DNA of 64,000 nt, taken from positions 434,001 through 498,000 of the forward strand of contig NZ_FOSN01000001.1 in NCBI RefSeq assembly GCF_900114285.1, in the 5' to 3' direction. Below the pieces are notes generated by a model, which worked only from the letters and a program-made list of their open reading frames with translations, was not told the DNA's origin and did not search any database. How positions within the stretch are numbered: the first letter of the stretch is position 1; every line of letters begins with the position of its first letter. Positions 57,614-64,000 of this stretch are shown one piece after another. The position numbers and the translations under genes are program-made. Source of the stretch: Methylocapsa palsarum (GTDB lineage: Bacteria > Pseudomonadota > Alphaproteobacteria > Rhizobiales > Beijerinckiaceae).

Positions 57614-59704
57614 ATGGCCGACATCTTGTTGCCTCATCCTGGCGCCGTCGAGCGCAAGAGCATAAGAGATGTTGGCTTTGCAGCGGGCATTGTCGCCATA
57701 CTCTCTATATTCTTCTTGCCGATTCCCGCATTCCTTATAGATCTTGGGCTCGCATTTTCCATTGCGCTCTCGGTCTTGATCCTTATGGTCGCCCTGTGGA
57801 TCGAGCGCCCTTTGGATTTTTCAGCGTTTCCGACAATTCTGCTCGTCGCGACTCTGCTCCGGCTGGCCCTCAATATCGCGACGACAAGGCTGATCCTGGC
57901 GAATGGCGCGGAAGGGCTGACCGCCGCGGGTTATATCATCGGAGGCTTTTCGAAGCTCGTCATGAGCGGCGATTTCGTCATCGGGCTCATCGTATTCGCC
58001 ATTCTCGTCACGGTAAATTTCGTCGTGATCACGAAGGGCGCCACGCGCATCGCGGAGGTTGGCGCCAGATTTACGCTGGATGCTATTCCCGGCAAGCAGA
58101 TGGCGATCGATGCGGATCTGTCTGCGGGCCTTATTGACGAAAAGGCGGCGCAACGTCGGCGGCGGGATTTGGAAGAGGAAAGCTCGTTCTTCGGCTCGAT
58201 GGACGGAGCGTCGAAATTCGTCCGTGGCGATGCGGTGGCCGGTCTGATCATCCTGGCGGTTAATATATTCGGCGGGATCGTCATTGGAGCTACCCGCCAC
58301 AACATGCCTCTTGGAGAAGCAGCTGACGTCTTCGTCAAGCTTTCGGTGGGCGATGGCCTTGTCTCTCAGATCCCGGCTCTGATCGTCTCGTTAGCTGCTG
58401 CCCTGCTCGTCTCCAAAGGGGGCACACGGGGAGCTGCGGAGGAGGCGGTCCTCAATCAACTCATGAAATATCCAAGGGCGCTATTTGTGGCCGCGCTCCT
58501 GATGTTTGGCATGGCGATCGTGCCGGGCCTTCCGTTGTTCCCGTTCGCGTTTTTGGGCGGCGTGCTCGCTTTCGTCGGATATGCGGCGCCAAAGCGTCTG
58601 TCCAAGGATCGGGAAGCCGAACGCGCCAGGACAGCCGAAGCCGAGGAGCGGACGAGGCTCGAGGCGAAGAACTCGGTCAAGGAATCGATCCGCACCGCCG
58701 AACTCGAGCTGTGTCTTGGAAAACAGCTCTCGGCGAGGCTGCTCGCGTCGCACAACGAACTCGCCGTGCGCGTCGCGAAAATGCGGCGTAAATTCGCCCG
58801 GCAATACGGGCTCGTGGTTCCTGACATCAAGCTTTCCGACGAATTGGCGCTTCCCGCGAAGGGGTACAGAATCAAAATTCATGGGACAGCGGTTGCGGAA
58901 CACGAGCTCCGTATCGGTGATCTTATGGTGATCACGGGCGAGGGAGCGCGGCCCGATCTCCCTTGCGATGAAACCCGTGAGCCTGCGTTCGGGATGAAGG
59001 CCGTCTGGGTTTCGCAAGCATTCGTCAATGAGCTCAAGCGAGATGGATTTGCTCCGGTTGACAACATGTCGGTTCTGCTCACTCATCTCAGCGAGGTTGT
59101 CCGCAATAATCTGGCTCAGCTTCTTTCCTATAAAGACATGCGCGCCCTTCTGGAGCGGCTTGGTCCTGACTACAAGCGGCTCCTCGACGACATTTGTCCG
59201 TCTCAGATCTCATTTTCAGGCTTGCAGGCGGTTTTGAAACTGCTGCTTGCCGAACGTGTTTCGATTCGCAACCTCCATCTCATTCTTGAGGCGATCGCGG
59301 AGATCACTCCTCATGCGCGGCGAGCGGAGCAAGTCGCCGAACATGTTCGCATGCGAATGGCGCAGCAGATCTGCGGCGATCTCATGGACAAGGGACAACT
59401 TAAGGTCTTGCGGCTTGGTCACCGGTGGGATCTTGCGTTTCATCAAAGTCTTAAACGCGACGGCAAAGGGGAAATCATTGAGTTTGATCTTGATCCCGCG
59501 ATGGTCGAAGAGTTCAGCAGCGACGCTTCGGCTGTGATTCGCAGAACAATGGATCAAGGGCATCAGTTCGTCCTCGTCATAACGCCGGAGGCGCGCCCCT
59601 ACGTCAGGATGGTCGTCGAACGTCTTTTTGCAACTTTGCCCGTGCTCTCTCATCTCGAGATCGCAAGGGGCGCCGAAATCAAATCGCTCGGGATGATTTC
59701 GTGA
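57614..59704 (+). CDS. flhA: Flagellar export gate protein FlhA
   Basis: 696 residues from the ATG at 57614 (GAGGAG upstream). Seven to eight N-terminal helices include the FHIPEP-type region [17 protein letters not shown] and the [16 protein letters not shown] helix. The C-terminal cytoplasmic domain (about 350-696) forms the nonameric ring that docks substrates and chaperones. No frameshift is seen over its 2.1 kb. Stop and fliR start overlap. Confidence 0.95.
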   Translation: MADILLPHPGAVERKSIRDVGFAAGIVAILSIFFLPIPAFLIDLGLAFSIALSVLILMVALWIERPLDFSAFPTILLVATLLRLALNIATTRLILANGAEGLTAAGYIIGGFSKLVMSGDFVIGLIVFAILVTVNFVVITKGATRIAEVGARFTLDAIPGKQMAIDADLSAGLIDEKAAQRRRRDLEEESSFFGSMDGASKFVRGDAVAGLIILAVNIFGGIVIGATRHNMPLGEAADVFVKLSVGDGLVSQIPALIVSLAAALLVSKGGTRGAAEEAVLNQLMKYPRALFVAALLMFGMAIVPGLPLFPFAFLGGVLAFVGYAAPKRLSKDREAERARTAEAEERTRLEAKNSVKESIRTAELELCLGKQLSARLLASHNELAVRVAKMRRKFARQYGLVVPDIKLSDELALPAKGYRIKIHGTAVAEHELRIGDLMVITGEGARPDLPCDETREPAFGMKAVWVSQAFVNELKRDGFAPVDNMSVLLTHLSEVVRNNLAQLLSYKDMRALLERLGPDYKRLLDDICPSQISFSGLQAVLKLLLAERVSIRNLHLILEAIAEITPHARRAEQVAEHVRMRMAQQICGDLMDKGQLKVLRLGHRWDLAFHQSLKRDGKGEIIEFDLDPAMVEEFSSDASAVIRRTMDQGHQFVLVITPEARPYVRMVVERLFATLPVLSHLEIARGAEIKSLGMIS

Positions 59705-60455
59705 CGCAAATCGGGACGGACGCCGTTTTGGCCGCCTTCACGATTTTCTGCCGCATTGGCGCCTGCCTCATGTTGATGCCCGGGCTTTCGAGCGCGCGCG
59801 TTCCGGTGAACGTCAGATTGTTTCTGGCCTTCGCCGTAGCTCTTGCGTTCGTCCCTCTCTTGTCCGTGGAAATCGAAGCTCGGTTGGCTGGGTTAAATCC
59901 TGTCAATCTCACGCTCATCATTATGTCAGAGCTCTTGATTGGAGCCACTATCGGATTCTTGAGACGAATTTATTTTGGATCCCTCGAAACGCTCGCGTCC
60001 GTCGTCGCGATGTCGATCGGCCTCTCCAGTCCAATCGCGTCTGTGGTTGGCGAAGGCGAGTCAAATCCGGCGGTGGCCTCCCTGTTGACATTGGCGGCGA
60101 CGACAATTTTCTTTGTTTCGATCTGCAATGGGAAGTTGTCCGCGGATTGCTCTCATCGTACGCCGCGCTTCCGGTGGCCGGAGAATTTAAGACGCAATTC
60201 GACTTGATTGCAGTGGGTGAGTGCCTCTCAAGGTCTTTTATCCTGACGCTCAGAATCAGCAGTCCGTTCATCGTCTATGCCTTGATCGTCAATTTGGCGG
60301 TCGGGCTTGCATCGAAACTGACGCCTCAAATACCGCTCTATTTTGTGACGGTTCCAGCTGTAGCATACGGTGGGCTGTGGTTGCTTTACGCGACCTGTAA
60401 GCCCTTCCTGGAACTGTTTCTGGCGGGTTTTTCCGCATGGCTGGAAAAGGGGTAG
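59701..60455 (+). pseudogene. fliR: FliR flagellar export protein, split by a one-base frameshift
   Basis: From the GTG at 59701 the first frame is a normal FliR N-terminal part (FCRIGACLMLMPGLSSARVP, LIIMSELLIGATIGFLRR, SIGLSSPIASVVGEGESNP) up to TIFFVS at 60117. It then reads nonsense to 60207. The frame shifted by one base continues DLQWEVVRGLLSSYAALPVAG and the last helices (FIVYALIVNLAVGLASKLTPQIPLYFV) to 60455. A single lost base near 60118-60120 explains it. The gene encodes part of the export gate, so its loss would stop flagellar export. Confidence 0.85.
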
Positions 60456-60533
60456 TCAAGAGTGACATGTTCGAAAGGCCAGTGGTGAAAGCCCGTCCTT
60501 GGCTGGCGCACGCGCGAGAACGAGGAGGCCGTC

Positions 60534-60938
60534 GTGAATGAGCGGCTTCAAAAGGCGAGGCGCCTCCATGCCGTACAGAGCGAAATCGATCGCCTGGCGG
60601 ATTGGCGCCTGATCGAGATTGCTCGCGAGCGCGCGCTCTTGGACGAACGGCGGCGGACGCTCGTCGCGTTTCTTGATGCCGAATCGGCATTCGCCGCGCC
60701 TTTCGCCGTGACGATGATGCAACGACTCCACCGGCTGGAGGAGCGCCGGGCGACGTTGAAGGAGGAAATGGAAGCGCTAAGCCGTCGCCGGCTGGAGGAG
60801 CGCCGTCGGCTTCGCCGGGCGCAACAGATGGTCCGGAACCTGACGGATGAAACGCGGCGGCTCGATGACAAGCAGGCTCTGCTTGATGCTGTCGAGTCCG
60901 CGGCCGGCGCACAAGTTTGCGGCAAGGCGAAGGTGTGA
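60534..60938 (+). CDS. FliJ-like coiled-coil flagellar export protein
   Basis: 134 residues from the GTG at 60534 (GGAGG upstream). Nearly all helical and rich in Arg, Glu and Leu (ARERALLDERRRTLVAFLDAES, LHRLEERRATLKEEMEAL, RRRLEERRRLRRAQQM), a long coiled coil as in FliJ or other export-stalk proteins. The call rests on composition and on the position after fliR. Confidence 0.6.
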   Translation: MNERLQKARRLHAVQSEIDRLADWRLIEIARERALLDERRRTLVAFLDAESAFAAPFAVTMMQRLHRLEERRATLKEEMEALSRRRLEERRRLRRAQQMVRNLTDETRRLDDKQALLDAVESAAGAQVCGKAKV

Positions 60939-60975
60939 TTGTGTATTTGTTTCCGCTGTTTCGGAGAATCGAACA

Positions 60976-61455
60976 TTGTCGATCAAACCGCCTTCGGACA
61001 TTGTCCTTGATGTTGCTCGAGCGGCTGATCCCGCCAGGTCTCTTGCTGCGACGGCGAAGCTGACGCGGATCGGTGAGGATGGCTCTGGCGCCGCTTTCGC
61101 CAGCGTCCTGGGGGCGGCGTCAGGCGGAGAGGGCGGCCAAGCCGAACTTCGTACCCAACTTGATCTCATCGGCGGCGCTACGGCAGCCGCGCCGCCTGTC
61201 GGATCCGGAAAGGCCTCCGGTGTGAAAGCCTACAAGGGGCTCGAACAGCTCGTCCTCCAACATCTCGTGGAAAACCTTCTCCCGAAGGACAGCGGGTTCT
61301 TCGGCCAGGGGTCGGCCGGCGACATTTGGAAATCCATGCTCGCGGAGCAGCTCGCGGGGCAGATCGGGAAAAGCGTCAATCTTGGCTTGGGCGAGGCGAC
61401 TTTAACCGGACCGGGCGGTTCAGCGGCGCGAACGCGCTTGGGCGCGCCGGGGTGA
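60976..61455 (+). CDS. FlgJ-like rod-binding protein
   Basis: 159 residues from the TTG at 60976 (GGAG upstream). A disordered N-terminal half is followed by the rod-binding domain: YKGLEQLVLQHLVENLLPKDSGFFGQGSAGDIWKSMLAEQLAGQIGKS. It lacks a muramidase domain, as in other Hyphomicrobiales. It helps build the rod across the peptidoglycan. Confidence 0.8.
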   Translation: MSIKPPSDIVLDVARAADPARSLAATAKLTRIGEDGSGAAFASVLGAASGGEGGQAELRTQLDLIGGATAAAPPVGSGKASGVKAYKGLEQLVLQHLVENLLPKDSGFFGQGSAGDIWKSMLAEQLAGQIGKSVNLGLGEATLTGPGGSAARTRLGAPG

Positions 61456-61495
61456 TTCTTTTTGCCGGCCTCGTCATTTCAAACTCGCACGCCTG

Positions 61496-62014
61496 ATGAG
61501 CCTGATATTCCCGCGTCAATACGATAAGCGCACGCACCGGGCGCTTGACGGCCTTCCGGCGTCATCTGGCGCCGCCTGGCCTTATGAGGCGAAAGAGATG
61601 TGGAACGACCGGGACACCGAGGCAAACGCGGCGCAAGGCGAGCTCCGAATCATTCTCAACGCCTTCATCAATTCTGTGGAGCGGCTGGAAGAGGTGCTGG
61701 AACACGAAACGATCCTGTTGAAACAGCACAAGCCGATTGCGTTGTACGATTTCAATCATAAAAAAAGCCATGGTCTTCTCGAGTTCAGTCGCGCGATGAT
61801 CGCATTGCGCGCGCTCGATCCAGCTGCGGCCGATTCGACTGCGAACGCGCCCTTGATCAGACTGCGGTCGAAGCTGAATGAAAATCTCACGATCCTGCAG
61901 ACGCATCTAGAGGCCGTCGGCGCGGTGGCGGCTTCCATCGCGCGCGCCATACAAGAGCACGATTCGGATGGAACATATTCTCAAAGCATCAATACCAACG
62001 GGCGCCAGCGATGA
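61496..62014 (+). CDS. FlgN-like flagellar chaperone candidate
   Basis: 172 residues; a later ATG at 61601 is an alternative start. The core is helical: LRIILNAFINSVERLEEVLEHETILLKQHKPIALYDFNHKKSHGLLEFSRAM and LIRLRSKLNENLTILQTHLEAVGAV. This resembles FlgN-type chaperones for hook-associated proteins, found next to flgJ in related clusters. It overlaps the next gene by four bases. Confidence 0.6.
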   Translation: MSLIFPRQYDKRTHRALDGLPASSGAAWPYEAKEMWNDRDTEANAAQGELRIILNAFINSVERLEEVLEHETILLKQHKPIALYDFNHKKSHGLLEFSRAMIALRALDPAAADSTANAPLIRLRSKLNENLTILQTHLEAVGAVAASIARAIQEHDSDGTYSQSINTNGRQR

Positions 62015-62459
62015 TACGCCTCATCGCGACGGCCGTCTGGGTCTGCATCGTGACCGCCGCCTCGGCCTATGTGAGCGGGACATGGAGGCGAGGATCGGAC
62101 GAATCTACAATCACTTCAAGTTCAGCTGCTGGGATAGGACGCAAGACAACGCCTCCCATAAACGTTCCTATTATCATCAACGGCGCGGTTGAGGGCTATG
62201 TTACGGCGCAATTCGTTTACCTGGTGGACGTGAAGGCGCTTAAGCAGGTTTCGATCGAGCCCGACGCATTCGTCGCCGATGAAGCGTTTCGGATTTGTAT
62301 TCCGAGCCATTTGATTTCGGCCACATCGAAAAATATGACTTGTCGGGACTGACCAGAAGTCTCGCCGATCGCGTCAACAGGCGGCTTGGCGACGACATCA
62401 TCAAGGACGTGCTTGTGGGGGAATTCAACTACGTTCCAAAAGCCGAAATTTCGAAATGA
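62011..62459 (+). pseudogene. Conserved flagellar-cluster small protein, split by a one-base frameshift
   Basis: The first frame gives a membrane anchor (MIRLIATAVWVCIVTAASAYVSG) and the domain PIIINGAVEGYVTAQFVYLVDVKALKQ to ADEAFR, then turns into an unrelated tail ending at 62352. The frame shifted by one base continues DLYSEPFDFGHIEKYDLSGLTRSLADRVNRRL to VPKAEISK at 62457, in keeping with proteins of this type in other Hyphomicrobiales flagellar clusters. One base (probably a G in a GG run) is missing at 62290-62292. The role of the intact protein is not known. Confidence 0.75.
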
Positions 62460-62621
62460 CGGCGCACGCCGCGGCTGTGGCGTTTTTGGTGGACGCGCGG
62501 CCGGGCGAAGGTCTTGGGTGATTGAATCCGAAGGTTTTGGGCGATTGAATGCGGCGGCGACAGTGGCGCCGCGACGCCTCGACGAAAGGCGCAATGTCTC
62601 GACGAGAGTGAAGGAGTAGAT

Positions 62622-63047
62622 ATGTATCTCAACAGGCTTTCATGGGTGGGATTGATGATTGTGACTCTGGGCTGGACGATGCTCCTTTCAGCCCCAAGGC
62701 TTGGGGAGCTGTTCGCTCTTTGGGGGCATCCAATGGAGGCGCCGTCGCGCTTCGACATGATTGCTCAGATCTTGATCTTGAGCGGGTTCGGGGCGGCGAT
62801 CCTGGGGGTCTTGCAAACCGGCTTCGGCGCATTGAACAAATTTTTCGAAGCGGTGCTCGCCCGGACGACGCAATCATCCGGAAAAGCAGGGGATCAACCG
62901 CTCGCGCGCCAAAGGCAGATCGTGGAGCGAGGCTGGGTCAAGGACCGCGCCTACGTTCTCTTCACGGACGGCGCCGTCGAGGTCGAGACCATGCTGGGGA
63001 GGCGTCATTTTCCCTCGCTCCAGGAAGCGAAGGAATTCATCGCGTGA
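62622..63047 (+). CDS. Two-helix membrane protein of unknown function in the flagellar cluster
   Basis: 141 residues from an ATG with a strong AAGGAG site. Helices are WVGLMIVTLGWTMLLSAP (about 8-25) and FDMIAQILILSGFGAAILGVL (about 44-64). The soluble C-terminus (RGWVKDRAYVLFTDGAVEVETMLGRRHFPSLQEAKEFI) looks like a small beta domain. No family recognised. The 162-bp gap before it holds nothing clear. Confidence 0.7.
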   Translation: MYLNRLSWVGLMIVTLGWTMLLSAPRLGELFALWGHPMEAPSRFDMIAQILILSGFGAAILGVLQTGFGALNKFFEAVLARTTQSSGKAGDQPLARQRQIVERGWVKDRAYVLFTDGAVEVETMLGRRHFPSLQEAKEFIA

Positions 63048-63115
63048 TCATTTCGCTCTGATCAGGTCATTTCAAAACTGGCGTTGCACGGAACGCTTCA
63101 CGAGGTGGTCTCGAC

Positions 63116-63769
63116 ATGACGCGGAACAAAATGAAGAGTCGCTTGGCGTCGCGGATGATGGTCGAAGGGGCGGAGACGCGGCCGGGCGGCGTCCTTGGAG
63201 CGAAGAAGCGCCTGGGTCCAAGCAGAATGTTTTCCGCTGTCCGGACGATGAAGGAATGCGGCCCTGACGCGTCCGCCGATCGAGGGCTTGCCGCGGCAGG
63301 GGTGGGCGCGGCGATGGTGGCGGCAAGTTTTGCCGGCTATATGATCGCAACGGAAAGCGGCCCGGACAGCGTCAAGGCGGGGGAGCGCAGGATCCTTGGC
63401 GCCGCGCTCGCCAAACCACGGGACGCAATGCCGGACTTAAGTCGCACCGGCGGTGAAGCCGAGCCTTTCGATTTTGATGCGACGGGTTCGATCATTCGAG
63501 GGCGCGACGAGGCCGCGGTCGAAGCGAGGCGAGATATCCTGCCCGCCATCAAGGCCGACGGCGCCAAATCCAACCCGCCTGGCGTCGCGCCAAGCTATGT
63601 ATTGCGTTTCGTCCACAAGGGCGTCGCGATCGTGCAATCAGGAGGAAAGTCCTACGTCGTGGCTCCGGGCGCGTCGCTGCCTCAAGCGGGACGCGTTCTC
63701 TCGATCGACAAGCGCGCCGGCAGGTGGGTCGTCGTCGCCGAGGCCGGGTTGATCGTCGAGGCGCGCTGA
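63116..63769 (+). CDS. Single-pass membrane protein with a C-terminal beta domain, unknown function
   Basis: 217 residues. A basic N-terminus (about 1-55) precedes one helix (LAAAGVGAAMVAASFAGYMIA, about 59-79) and a linker. The end, VLRFVHKGVAIVQSGGKSYVVAPGASLPQAGRVLSIDKRAGRWVVVAEAGLI, reads like repeated beta strands of a small periplasmic domain. Similar proteins occur in related flagellar regions as far as I recall, without a role. The start could be one of the internal methionines. Confidence 0.65.
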   Translation: MTRNKMKSRLASRMMVEGAETRPGGVLGAKKRLGPSRMFSAVRTMKECGPDASADRGLAAAGVGAAMVAASFAGYMIATESGPDSVKAGERRILGAALAKPRDAMPDLSRTGGEAEPFDFDATGSIIRGRDEAAVEARRDILPAIKADGAKSNPPGVAPSYVLRFVHKGVAIVQSGGKSYVVAPGASLPQAGRVLSIDKRAGRWVVVAEAGLIVEAR

Positions 63770-64000
63770 TCTTGCGTTGGGCCGCCGTCGATCATGTGAT
63801 CCGCGAAAGGCCGCTGTTTGGCTATTCCCCGGAAGGCGCGGCGGCGGGGCGAGGGGTAGGCGCCGTGATTTCGCTTCTTTGGGTCTATTGAGTTGCGCCG
63901 ATGCCTGCCGGCGAACGCTCGCGGCGGCGAGGCATTTTTCCTCTGGAGTCCAATCGATAAACCCGGTTAAAAGTCCAGCGCGAGACATCGCAGTCAGACG
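63770..64000. other. Right edge, no supported gene
   Basis: 231 bp after the last gene. A plus-strand frame of 39 codons and the end of a minus-strand frame antisense to the previous gene are present, without convincing start signals or motifs. Confidence 0.4.

Overview
The window looks like chromosome of a GC-rich alphaproteobacterium of the Hyphomicrobiales, probably a methylotroph near Beijerinckiaceae/Methylocystaceae. The evidence is an NAD-dependent formate dehydrogenase operon (fdsGBA-fdhD-fdsD), a gene set resembling the lanthanide-uptake lut cluster of methylotrophs (PQQ-associated binding protein, YVTN propeller, ATPase, permease), the PhyR-NepR-EcfG stress module, a class I lysyl-tRNA synthetase, an alpha operon without rpsD, and flagellar regulators FlaF and FlbT. 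The lineage is inferred from gene content only.

Layout: 0-10 kb holds a secreted-protein fragment, a PLP sulfur-amino-acid enzyme, a two-component system divergent from a TonB-dependent receptor, and a large secreted GH64/thaumatin-like protein. 9.6-16 kb holds a Deg protease, rpsM-rpsK-rpoA-rplQ, a PCu(A)C copper chaperone and pyrD. 16-21 kb holds a DUF952 gene, LysRS and cytochrome bc1. 21-24 kb holds trmL, a membrane protein, a C-terminally shortened hemF and a DUF2158 gene. 24-30 kb is the formate dehydrogenase operon. 30-35 kb holds a BrkB-family protein, a DUF4384-like protein, uppP and fumC. 35-39 kb is a general stress island. 39-43 kb holds ruvCA, tsaD and hemCD. 43-50 kb holds the lut-like cluster, a cytochrome c and a second ABC transporter. 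50-54 kb holds recQ and ggt. 54-64 kb is a flagellar cluster.

Three signals go beyond the gene list. First, a 114-bp two-hairpin element with imperfect terminal inverted repeats occurs nine times. It abuts or supplies the stop codons of rpoA, uppP, ecfG and an ABC ATPase gene, brackets fumC, coincides with loss of the hemF C-terminus, and lies in frame inside the PCu(A)C gene, where paired substitutions keep a hairpin. Second, the stress island carries four promoter matches of exactly GGAAC-N16-CGTT. They serve nepR-ecfG, a 51-residue membrane protein, a proline-rich protein and a ferritin-like DUF892 protein. Third, the flagellar cluster has three separate one-base frameshifts (fliM, fliR and a conserved small gene) and joins fliM directly to flaF, which suggests decay of motility or clustered sequence errors. 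In addition, hemC has no ordinary in-frame start codon.

No rRNA, tRNA, CRISPR array, prophage or transposase gene was seen. Coordinates of starts are my choices from Shine-Dalgarno sequences and family lengths.
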